Assembly: GCA_026392455.1 (NCBI GenBank)
Contig: JAPLCB010000009.1
Span: 434,001-498,000, forward strand
Length of the DNA: 64,000 nt
Source of the DNA: Propionibacteriales bacterium
Lineage (GTDB): Bacteria; Actinomycetota; Actinomycetes; Propionibacteriales; Nocardioidaceae
Direction of reading: 5' to 3'
The notes below the pieces were generated by a model. It did not search any database. It saw nothing but the letters and a program-made list of their open reading frames with translations, and was not told the origin of the DNA. Made by a program: the position numbers and the translations under genes. Every line of letters starts with the position of its first letter. The stretch's first letter is position 1. Shown in pieces: positions 35,769 through 43,624 of the stretch.

Positions 35769-36785
35769 CTACGACCGGCACTCGACGACGGTGCGGAGCG
35801 CGTGGAGATCGCCGAGCACCGCGACCGTGGTCGTGACCGTGCTCTCCAGGGCCTGCAGGTCGTCACGGATCTTGGCCGGTGGACCGACCAGGGCCACCTC
35901 CTCGACCATCGCTGTTGGGATGGCGGCCGCGGCCTCCTTCTTGCGCCCGTCCAGAAACAGAACCTGCACCTTCTCCGCGACCTCTTCGTAGCCCAGGCGC
36001 GCCATTACGTCGTAGTGGAAGTTCTTGCCCCTGGCTCCCATGCCGCCGACGTAGAGGGCGAGGTACTCGCGAACGGAGTCGGCAGCGGTCTCGACATCGT
36101 CGTCGACCACGACCGGCATGGTGGTGATCACCTCGAACTCCTCAGCGGGCCTGCGCTCCGCGTTGCGCAGGGCGAAGCCCTCGTCTAGGCAGCCCCGGTA
36201 GTAGGCGTCGTTGCCGGGACCGAGCAGCATCGCGATCCAGCCGTCGGCGATCTCCGCGGAGAGCGCCACGTTCTTGGGTCCCTCGGCCGCGAGGAGGACG
36301 GGCTGGTCGGCACGCAGCGGATGGGCGATCGACTTCAGCGGCTTGCCGAGTCCGGTCCCGCCGACGTAGGGGTGGCTGTAGAACTCGCCGTGGTACTCCA
36401 GGGGCACTTCGCGCGCCACCACGGTTCGGACGATGTCGAAGTACTCCCGCGTGCGCGCCAGTGGACGAGCATAGGGCTGGCCGTACCAGCCCTCGACCAC
36501 CTGCGGCCCGGACGCGCCGAGACCCAGGGAGAACCGGCCTTGGGAGAACTGGTCCAGCGTCATCGCGGCCATGGCTGTCGCCGTGGGAGTGCGCGCTGCC
36601 ATCTGCACAATGGCGCTTCCGATGCGGAGGCGGGTCGAGTGCGCCGCCACCCAGGTGAGCGGCGTCAGGCAGTCGTAACCGTAGGCCTCTGGAACCCAGA
36701 CGGAATCAACCCCCATCGCCTCGATCTCACGGACCACGTCGGCCGTGATCATCTGCGGCGCGGGGATGTTGTAGCCGATCTTCAT
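35769..36785 (-). CDS. LLM class flavin-dependent oxidoreductase (F420-type)
   Basis: Luciferase-like TIM-barrel oxidoreductase of 338 residues. Visible features: MKIGYNIP start, SVWVPEAYGYD, IGSAIVQMAARTPTATAMAA, SLGLGASGPQVVEGWYG and PVLLAAEGPKNVALSAEIADG. These match actinobacterial F420-dependent LLM enzymes. It lies 17 nt after the crotonase gene in the carboxylase operon and may oxidise or reduce an acyl or alcohol intermediate. Cofactor (F420 or FMN) is inferred from family resemblance only. Confidence 0.88.
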   Translation of the reverse strand: MKIGYNIPAPQMITADVVREIEAMGVDSVWVPEAYGYDCLTPLTWVAAHSTRLRIGSAIVQMAARTPTATAMAAMTLDQFSQGRFSLGLGASGPQVVEGWYGQPYARPLARTREYFDIVRTVVAREVPLEYHGEFYSHPYVGGTGLGKPLKSIAHPLRADQPVLLAAEGPKNVALSAEIADGWIAMLLGPGNDAYYRGCLDEGFALRNAERRPAEEFEVITTMPVVVDDDVETAADSVREYLALYVGGMGARGKNFHYDVMARLGYEEVAEKVQVLFLDGRKKEAAAAIPTAMVEEVALVGPPAKIRDDLQALESTVTTTVAVLGDLHALRTVVECRS

Positions 36786-36802
36786 GACGTGTCAGCTCTC
36801 GC

Positions 36803-37564
36803 TCAGGGCGCCCAGGGCGGCGCGGTCTTGGTAAGGAAGGCCTGCATTCCGGCCTTAGCCTCCTCGGTGGCGAACATCTCGGCCGACAGCTCGACCATCT
36901 CGTTGCCGTAGCGGTCCAGGGCCTCGCGCATCGAGCGGTTGAGGATCCGCTTGGTGACCGCGACGGCGTTAGGCGCCGTACGCCGGAAGACGGCCAGCTC
37001 CTTCTCCAGCACGGCGTCGATCTCGTCGGCCGGTACTGCCTTGGTGACCAGGCCGATCCGTTCGGCCTCCGCCGCGTCGAAGCGTGCGGCGGAGAGGAGG
37101 TAACGGCTGGCCGCACGCACGTCGACCTTGAGCAGCAGCGGGATCGAGATGATCGCTGGCACCACGCCGATGGCCACCTCGGCGAACGCGAAGTCGACGT
37201 GGTCGGCGACCAGCGCGACGTCCGACGCGGCGACCAGCCCGGTGCCTCCGGCACGCACCGGCCCGCGAAGCACGGTGATAACCGGCTGGGGCGCCTCCAC
37301 GATCTGGCGCACGAGCTGCACCGCGGCCCGCGTGCCGGTGGTCGCCGAGCCCACCTGAGATTCGGCCAGGTCCGCCCCGGAACAGAACACCGTGCCCGTG
37401 TGTGTCAGGACGATGAACCGGACATCCGTATCCGCACTAGCCGTAGCGAGGTGCGCGCTGAGCTCGGTGGTCAGCTGGCGGCTCATTGCGTTGCGGTTGC
37501 GCGGCGAGTCGAGGGTGATCGTGGCGACGCCATCAATGACCTCGAGGTGTGCGAGCTCAGTCAC
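36803..37564 (-). CDS. Enoyl-CoA hydratase/isomerase family protein
   Basis: Crotonase of 253 residues. The first oxyanion loop is FCSGADL and the second GPVRAGGTGLVAASD. The glutamate expected in the second loop (GGxEL) is replaced by Gly, while a glutamate at the second position (FAFAEVAIGVVPA) is kept. One of the two usual hydratase glutamates is therefore missing. Start GTG at 37564 overlaps the stop of the carboxylase alpha gene (GTGA). By context it may act like LiuC/AtuE on a carboxylated acyl-CoA, but an isomerase or lyase role is possible. Confidence 0.85.
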   Translation of the reverse strand: MTELAHLEVIDGVATITLDSPRNRNAMSRQLTTELSAHLATASADTDVRFIVLTHTGTVFCSGADLAESQVGSATTGTRAAVQLVRQIVEAPQPVITVLRGPVRAGGTGLVAASDVALVADHVDFAFAEVAIGVVPAIISIPLLLKVDVRAASRYLLSAARFDAAEAERIGLVTKAVPADEIDAVLEKELAVFRRTAPNAVAVTKRILNRSMREALDRYGNEMVELSAEMFATEEAKAGMQAFLTKTAPPWAP

Positions 37565-39531
37565 GAGGACGGCTCCTCGACAGGGCTGACCACGGCGAGT
37601 GCCGCGCCGGCGTCGACCTGCTGACCGGCCACGACGTTGACCGTCGCGACGCCCTCATGCGGTGAAGCAATGCTGTGACGCATCTTCATGGCCTCCAGGG
37701 TGAGCAACGGCTGTCCCGCGGTGACCTCGTCGCCGTCGGCTATGTGGACCCCGGTGACCGTCCCCGGCATCGGGGCGAGCAAGGTTCCCGCGGCGTGCTG
37801 CTTGGCGGGGTCAGGGAAGCGATCGACCCTCCGTAGCGCCACGGAGCCGGCAGCACTGTCCACGAACACGTCATCTCCGTAGACCGAGACTGTGAAGGCA
37901 GTACGCACGCCCTCGACCTCCAGCGTCACGAGCCCAGGCTCAACGTCGAGGACCCCGACAGCCTCGTAGCCGTCAGGGCGGAGACCGTCGCGAGTCCAGC
38001 GATAGTCGATCGCGACCGTCTCCTCCCCGAGTAGGTACTCCTTGCGCTCGGCGACCGAAGGCACGTTGCGCCAGCCGCCAGGCAAACCTGCAAGGTGACC
38101 CATGTTCCGTCGATTGACCACGGCATCGGCGAGCGCGGCGGCGAGCGCGGACGCTCGCTGCAGTTCTGGGGAGACGAGCGGTGCGGCGAGCGTGTCCAGG
38201 CCGTGGCGATCGAAGAACGAGGTGTCGAAGTCGCCACTGCAGAACTCCTCGTGACGTAGGAGTCTCACCAGCAGGTCGCGGTTCGTGGTGACACCGTGCA
38301 GCTTGGCGCCCTCAAGCGCAGCGGCTAGGCGGGCTAGCGCCTCCGCTCGCGTCGGAGCCCAAGCGATCACCTTGGCCAGCATCGCGTCGTAGTACGTACT
38401 GACGCTGTCGCCGGTCCGGTAACCCGCATCTACGCGCAGGCCGTGACGTACGGGGCGGGCGAATTCTGCGTCCGCGCCGGAAATTTCAAGGCAGTGTAGG
38501 AGCCCGGCAGCGGGCTGCCAATCGTTGGCCGGATCCTCGGCATACAGACGCGCCTCGATCGAATGGCCCTCGAAGCCTGGCGCACCGCCATCCGGGAGAG
38601 CCTCGCCTGCGGCGATGCGCAACTGCCAGGCGGCGAGGTCGATACCCGTGACGCACTCGGTGACGGGGTGCTCAACCTGGAGACGGGTATTCATCTCCAG
38701 GAAGTAGAAGCGCCCGTCGTCGCTTGCCAGGAACTCCACGGTGCCAGCACCGACATAATCGACCGCCTCGGCGGCCGCGACCGCCGCGCTGCACAGTTGC
38801 TCACGCAACGTAGCGTCAACCATGGGCGACGGTGTCTCTTCCAACACCTTCTGGTGGCGACGTTGGATCGAGCACTCACGTTCCCCCAAGGCCCAGGTCG
38901 TGCCGTGCGAGTCGGCCAGGATCTGCACCTCGATGTGCCGTCCTCTCTCGAGGTACGGCTCGCAGAACACGGTGGGGTCACCGAACGCGGACGCGGCCTC
39001 CTCGCTCGCGGCCGCCACCGTGGCCGGCAGCTCCTCGACCGTGCGCGCAACTCGCATCCCGCGACCGCCACCGCCGGCCGATGCCTTCACCAGGACGGGC
39101 AACTGGTCGGGCGTGATGCGCCCCGGTTCGACTTCGGTCAGGATCGGGACCCCGGCCTTCTCCATCAGCTTCTTGGCCTCGATCTTCGAGCCCATCGCGT
39201 CGATCGCCGCGGGCGGCGGACCGACCCAGGTTAGGCCGGCATCGATCACAGCTCGTGCGAAGTCTGCGTTCTCCGAGAGAAAGCCATAGCCCGGGTGAAC
39301 CGCATCGGCGTGGCTCGCGAGCGCAGCCGCGATGATGCGATCGATCCGGAGGTAGGTCTCTCCCGGCGCATTGCCCGAAAGGTGCACCGCTGTATCGGCC
39401 GCAGCGACGTGCGCGGATCGCGCATCCGCGTCCGAATAGACGGCGACCGTGGCGATACCGAGGTCGCGGCAACTGCGGAACACCCGGCAGGCGATCTCCC
39501 CGCGGTTGGCGACGAGAAGTCGTCGAATCAT
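37561..39531 (-). CDS. Acyl-CoA carboxylase alpha subunit (biotin carboxylase and BCCP)
   Basis: Complete alpha subunit of 656 residues. Biotin carboxylase domain: IRRLLVANRGEIACRV, HPGYGFLSENADF, KASAGGGGRGMRV, EMNTRLQVEHPVTE. The C-terminal BCCP domain has LEAMKMRHSI with the biotinyl lysine at K616. I chose the ATG at 39531; an earlier in-frame start at 39819 lies inside the beta gene. It follows the beta gene by 10 nt. The domain order matches methylcrotonyl/geranyl-type alpha subunits (LiuD, AtuF), although acetyl/propionyl types share it. Confidence 0.93.
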   Translation of the reverse strand: MIRRLLVANRGEIACRVFRSCRDLGIATVAVYSDADARSAHVAAADTAVHLSGNAPGETYLRIDRIIAAALASHADAVHPGYGFLSENADFARAVIDAGLTWVGPPPAAIDAMGSKIEAKKLMEKAGVPILTEVEPGRITPDQLPVLVKASAGGGGRGMRVARTVEELPATVAAASEEAASAFGDPTVFCEPYLERGRHIEVQILADSHGTTWALGERECSIQRRHQKVLEETPSPMVDATLREQLCSAAVAAAEAVDYVGAGTVEFLASDDGRFYFLEMNTRLQVEHPVTECVTGIDLAAWQLRIAAGEALPDGGAPGFEGHSIEARLYAEDPANDWQPAAGLLHCLEISGADAEFARPVRHGLRVDAGYRTGDSVSTYYDAMLAKVIAWAPTRAEALARLAAALEGAKLHGVTTNRDLLVRLLRHEEFCSGDFDTSFFDRHGLDTLAAPLVSPELQRASALAAALADAVVNRRNMGHLAGLPGGWRNVPSVAERKEYLLGEETVAIDYRWTRDGLRPDGYEAVGVLDVEPGLVTLEVEGVRTAFTVSVYGDDVFVDSAAGSVALRRVDRFPDPAKQHAAGTLLAPMPGTVTGVHIADGDEVTAGQPLLTLEAMKMRHSIASPHEGVATVNVVAGQQVDAGAALAVVSPVEEPSS

Positions 39532-39541
39532 GGTGCTTTCC

Positions 39542-41143
39542 TCACATCCGGAAGATGCCGTAGCCGTCGCGGACTCCAGCGACGGGGGCGTTGTGGGCAA
39601 CAGAGAGGCATAGGCCGAGCACGGAGCGGGTGTCGCGGGGGTCGATGATGCCGTCGTCGAAGAGCCGCGAGGACAGGAACGGCGCGAGCGACTCGCGTTC
39701 GATCTGTTCCTCGATCGTGGTCCGCATAGCGGCATCGGCGTCTTCGTCGAAGTCCGCGCCCTTGGCTGCCGCGGACTGCCGGGCAACGATCGAGAGCACC
39801 CCGGCCAGCTGCTCACCACCCATCACCGCCGACTTGGAGTTGGGCCAGTTGAACAAGAACCGCGGATCGTAGGAGCGCCCACACATGCCGTAGTTCCCGG
39901 CACCGTAGGAGGAACCCATGTTGATCGTGATGTGCGGGACCCGGCTGTTGGACACCGCGTTGATCATCATCGCGCCGTGCTTGATGATCCCGTTGCGTTC
40001 GTACTCAGCACCGACCATGTAGCCGGTGGTGTTCTGCAAGAACAACAACGGAGTGTCGGTCTGGTTGCACAGCTGGATGAACTGGGTGGCCTTCTGCGCC
40101 TCCTGACTGAACAGCACACCACGGGCATTGGCCAAGATCCCGATCGGGAACCCATGCACGAACGCCCAGCCGGTGACCAGGCTAGTGCCGTACTGCGGCT
40201 TGAACTCGTCGAAGTCCGACCCGTCCACGATCCGCGCGATCACCTCCTTCGGATCGAAAGGCCGCTTCAAGTCCGTGGGAATCAGACCCAGCAGCTCCTC
40301 GGCGTCATAGACCGGCTCCACCGATGAACGCGACGGCCCCGGCCCCTGCTTACGCCAGTTCAGGTGCGACACGATCTGGCGACCCAGCCGGAGCGCGTCC
40401 AGCTCGTCATCAGCCAGATAGTCAGCCAGACCCGAATGACGCGCGTGCATCTCCGCACCGCCCAACGTCTCATCATCGGACTCCTCCCCCGTTGCCATCT
40501 TCACCAACGGAGGCCCTGCCAGGAACACCTTCGAGCGCTCCTTGATCATCACGACGTAGTCGCTCATCCCCGGCACGTACGCCCCACCCGCAGTCGCGTT
40601 GCCGAACACGATCGAGATCACCGGACGCCGCGCCGCCGACGCCCGGCTGATACCCCGGAACATGGCGCCGGCCGGCGTGAAAGCCTCGGCCTGGGTGGGC
40701 AGGTCCGCACCGCCGGACTCGACCAGGTTGATCAACGGCAACCCGTTCTCGGCCGCGATCTGCGCCAGCCGCAGGTACTTCTTCAGGGTGTAGGGGTTCT
40801 GGGTGCCACCCTTGATGCTCGGCTCGTGCGACATGATCGCGCACTCCACACCCTCCACGATCCCGATCCCGGTCACGATGCTCGCGCCCACGTGGAACTT
40901 CGTGCCCCACGCCGCCAACGGCGAGAGCTCCAGGAACGGCGTATCCGGATCCACCAACAACGAGATCCGCTCCCTCGGCAACAACTTCCCACGCCTGCGG
41001 TGCCTCGCCACGTACTCCGGACCACCACCATCAATCGCCTTCGCGTGCTCGTCCTCGAGCTCAGCGATCTTCGCGAGCATGTCGCTCCGAAGACCCGCGA
41101 AGTCCTCCGATCGGGTGTCCAGGGTGCTCTGCAAGGTCGTCAT
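39542..41143 (-). CDS. Acyl-CoA carboxylase beta subunit (carboxyltransferase), second copy
   Basis: Carboxyltransferase of 533 residues, close paralogue of the gene at 902. Motifs: GNATAGGAYVPGMSDY, LAGPPLVKMATGEE, FLQNTTGYMVGAEYERNG and SSYGAGNYGMCGRSYDPR. ATG at 41143. Pairs with the alpha subunit downstream to make a 3-methylcrotonyl-, geranyl- or related acyl-CoA carboxylase (family-level inference). It follows the TIGR03084-like gene with a 52-nt gap. Confidence 0.93.
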   Translation of the reverse strand: MTTLQSTLDTRSEDFAGLRSDMLAKIAELEDEHAKAIDGGGPEYVARHRRRGKLLPRERISLLVDPDTPFLELSPLAAWGTKFHVGASIVTGIGIVEGVECAIMSHEPSIKGGTQNPYTLKKYLRLAQIAAENGLPLINLVESGGADLPTQAEAFTPAGAMFRGISRASAARRPVISIVFGNATAGGAYVPGMSDYVVMIKERSKVFLAGPPLVKMATGEESDDETLGGAEMHARHSGLADYLADDELDALRLGRQIVSHLNWRKQGPGPSRSSVEPVYDAEELLGLIPTDLKRPFDPKEVIARIVDGSDFDEFKPQYGTSLVTGWAFVHGFPIGILANARGVLFSQEAQKATQFIQLCNQTDTPLLFLQNTTGYMVGAEYERNGIIKHGAMMINAVSNSRVPHITINMGSSYGAGNYGMCGRSYDPRFLFNWPNSKSAVMGGEQLAGVLSIVARQSAAAKGADFDEDADAAMRTTIEEQIERESLAPFLSSRLFDDGIIDPRDTRSVLGLCLSVAHNAPVAGVRDGYGIFRM

Positions 41144-41195
41144 GTGCCGTCGCCTTCAAGTCGGGAGGTTGGCTGATATCGAGGTGGGGCGGCGC

Positions 41196-41996
41196 TCAGC
41201 TGAACTGTCCTAGCGCACGACCGGCACCCGGCGGTCCCGCGAAGGCCTGAGCGATGTCGAGCCACTGGTCGGCGATAGCCCCGGTCGTGACCAGCGCCAG
41301 GTCCGCCCGGTGCCGTCGTTGGGTTGCCAACAGGCCGAAATCCAATGCCGGCCCGCTGACCTGGTTCTCCGCGTCAGCGTCACCCCAGGTCCATAGGTCC
41401 CCATCGGGCGCAACGAGTTCTACCCGCACGTCGACCGATGGGGCATCGAGCCCGTTGGCTGCGTAGGCGAACGCACGTGCCCTGACACCGATGTGAGCTA
41501 CATGCTTGAGCCTCTGCGTCGGCTTCCGGTCGACACCGAGCGCGTCGGCAACATCCTGTCCGTGCGCCCAGGTCTCCATCAATCGTGCGGTCGCCATCGA
41601 GGCGGGGCTCATGGACGGACCCAACCAAGGCAGTACTGTCCCCGCTGGGACGGCTGCCAAGGCCGTGGCGAGACGGTCGCGACCTACCCGCCAGTCGCGA
41701 AGCAGGTCGCCGGGCTCATTGCGTGCCCCTGCCTCCGCGCAGGAGTCGACGTACTCGTCCACGCTCGCAGCGGCGCCGAGACCTCGCTGCAAGTCAGCCC
41801 TGAAGGCAGGCTCATCCGTCACTGCGAGGAGCGCGAATTCGTCGGTCCATGCCAGATGGGCGATCTGGTGGGCGATCGTCCACCCCTTCGCGGGGGTCAT
41901 GATGCTCCACCGGTCCGGCTCAATATCCGCAACCAGCGCGTCAAGCTCCTCGCTCTCGGCGACCAGGTCGGCGATCACGGCTGCAACTGCGTTCAT
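41196..41996 (-). CDS. TIGR03084/mycothiol-dependent isomerase-like (DinB-fold) protein
   Basis: Protein of 266 residues with the metal-binding four-helix domain of the maleylpyruvate isomerase/DinB group: GWTIAHQIAHLAWTDEFAL, LPWLGPSMSPASMATARLMETWAHGQDVADAL. The histidines in HQIAH and WAHGQD are candidate metal ligands. Length and order match the TIGR03084 family, often found next to acyl-CoA carboxylase genes in actinobacteria. ATG at 41996 ends the long upstream frame. First gene of the six-gene minus operon; its reaction is unknown. Confidence 0.82.
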   Translation of the reverse strand: MNAVAAVIADLVAESEELDALVADIEPDRWSIMTPAKGWTIAHQIAHLAWTDEFALLAVTDEPAFRADLQRGLGAAASVDEYVDSCAEAGARNEPGDLLRDWRVGRDRLATALAAVPAGTVLPWLGPSMSPASMATARLMETWAHGQDVADALGVDRKPTQRLKHVAHIGVRARAFAYAANGLDAPSVDVRVELVAPDGDLWTWGDADAENQVSGPALDFGLLATQRRHRADLALVTTGAIADQWLDIAQAFAGPPGAGRALGQFS

Positions 41997-42009
41997 ATGT
42001 CCTCCAAAG

Positions 42010-42023
42010 TTAATGAGCGCTAA
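42010..42023. promoter_or_regulatory. Imperfect dyad between carboxylase operon and TetR
   Basis: TTAATGAGCGCTAA is an imperfect palindrome (TTA...TAA ends) in the 87-bp gap between the divergent TIGR03084-like and TetR genes, only 13 nt from the former's ATG. A TetR site is likely by position. The low symmetry keeps confidence modest. Confidence 0.4.
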
Positions 42024-42083
42024 TTTAGTTGCTGGTACGCTCGGCCGCAAGAGGCAAGGCTCGATTGGTCTGAGAGGAAGACG

Positions 42084-42743
42084 ATGCCGACTCACTCTCG
42101 CGCGAACGCCGCTCCGCGCATGCCCGGTCGGCCGCGAGCAGCCGAGGGCCTGGACACACGAGAGACGCTGATGCGCGTGGGGCTGCGGCTGTTCGCGAAC
42201 CGCGGGTACGCCGGCGTCGCAGTGAGTGAGATCGCCGAGACGGCCGGGGTCTCGACCCCGGTGATCTACCAGCGATTCGGAAGCAAAGCCGGACTCTTCG
42301 TCGCGATTGCCGAGGACTGCTACGCGCGCGGTCTCGATCATCTCCGGCCAGCCCTCGACGGAGTCGAGGACTTCGACGCTGCGGTCGATGCGGTGCTCAA
42401 CGGGTTCGCCACCCTGTACTCCCTTGACCGAGAGCTCACCGCCATGGTGATGACCGTTCTGGTCGAAGTCACCCGCGACGAAGAACTTGCCGCCGCACTG
42501 CAGGCCACGATGCGAAGCTTCCGGTCCTTCTTCGACCAGATCGCCGAGCTCGCACCCCCGGCCCTCGCGCGGAACGCCGAGGACCGTCTCGATCTCTCTC
42601 GAGCCCTTGTCGCGCTCAGCAGCGGCCTCACCAGTGCCGCGGTGATGATGTCCAGGCCTGGTGACTACCAGCGCATGGTCGCGATGTACCGGAACCTGCT
42701 CACCACCGGGGCCAGCACGAGCCCGCACAGCACCGTCCTCTAA
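42084..42743 (+). CDS. TetR family regulator of the carboxylase operon (proposed)
   Basis: TetR protein of 219 residues with a clear HTH (TRETLMRVGLRLFANRGYAG ... AVSEIAETAGVSTPVIYQRFGSKAG). ATG at 42084 with GAGAGG upstream. It is divergent from the six-gene carboxylase operon and followed 18 nt later by an SDR gene on its own strand. It likely controls both through the dyad at 42010. Confidence 0.88.
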   Translation: MPTHSRANAAPRMPGRPRAAEGLDTRETLMRVGLRLFANRGYAGVAVSEIAETAGVSTPVIYQRFGSKAGLFVAIAEDCYARGLDHLRPALDGVEDFDAAVDAVLNGFATLYSLDRELTAMVMTVLVEVTRDEELAAALQATMRSFRSFFDQIAELAPPALARNAEDRLDLSRALVALSSGLTSAAVMMSRPGDYQRMVAMYRNLLTTGASTSPHSTVL

Positions 42744-42761
42744 TCCACACCAGGAGTCTCG

Positions 42762-43619
42762 ATGGTCCTTCCGTTCCTGTCTCGCTCGTTCGACCTCAGC
42801 GGTCGCTCCGCCCTTGTCACGGGCGCGGCCCAGGGCATCGGCCTAGAGGTCGGTCGGCTGCTGCACCGTCACGGCGCCCAGGTCGCCCTCGTCGACGTCG
42901 ATCAAGCTCGCGCCGTCGAGGCCGCCGCATCGATCGGAGGTCGGACGATCGGACTCGGCGCGGACGTGCGCGACCGAGACGCGATGCGCTCCGCGGTTGC
43001 GGAGACCGTGGCTGCCTTCGGTTCCCTTGACGTCGTGGTAGCGAATGCAGGCGTTGCACCAGTCCCAGCGACGCTCCGCGTGATGGCAGACGACGATTTC
43101 GACCGCGTCATCGGAATTAACCTGACCGGCGTGTTCAACACTGTCCGCGCGGCCGTCGAACCGGTGATCCAGAGCAAGGGGCACATGGTGGTGGTTTCCT
43201 CAGCTGCCGCGTTCTCCCCCGGACCGGGCGGGTGCTCCTACATGATCAGCAAGGCTGGCGTCGAGCAATTGGGTCGTGCCCTGCGGATCGAGCTCGCCCC
43301 ACACGGCGCCAGCGCCCAGATTGCCTACTTCGGTGTGGTCGATACCGCGATGACCCACGACACCTTGGACACTGACGAGTTCGGTCTGGAGTTGGGCGCG
43401 AAATTGCCGTGGCCGCTGAACCGGCGGATCTCCCCGGAGCAGGCAGCGCGCTCGCTAGTCGACGGGATCCGGACGCGCGCCCAGTCGACGATCGCTCCCG
43501 CCGGCTGGCAGCAGTACGGCTGGCTGCGTGGAGCACTCAACCCGGTCGTGGACTCGCAATTGCTGCGCGATCGCGACCTGGCCAGGATGTTAATGAAAGT
43601 CGAGCACCGCGGCGGCTGA
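42762..43619 (+). CDS. SDR family oxidoreductase, paralogue of 21910
   Basis: Short-chain dehydrogenase of 285 residues. TGAAQGIG cofactor loop at residues 22-29, NAG, VVSSAAAF and YMISK catalytic motif (Tyr/Lys). It shares the extended C-terminus (RTRAQSTIAPAGWQQYGWLRG) with the SDR at 21910, which reads NRAPRTIAPKSWEPYLLMRE. ATG at 42762 with AGGAG upstream. Likely oxidises or reduces a hydroxy/keto intermediate; the substrate is unknown. Its stop lies 5 bp from the convergent stop at 43625. Confidence 0.9.
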   Translation: MVLPFLSRSFDLSGRSALVTGAAQGIGLEVGRLLHRHGAQVALVDVDQARAVEAAASIGGRTIGLGADVRDRDAMRSAVAETVAAFGSLDVVVANAGVAPVPATLRVMADDDFDRVIGINLTGVFNTVRAAVEPVIQSKGHMVVVSSAAAFSPGPGGCSYMISKAGVEQLGRALRIELAPHGASAQIAYFGVVDTAMTHDTLDTDEFGLELGAKLPWPLNRRISPEQAARSLVDGIRTRAQSTIAPAGWQQYGWLRGALNPVVDSQLLRDRDLARMLMKVEHRGG

Positions 43620-43624
43620 CGGCG

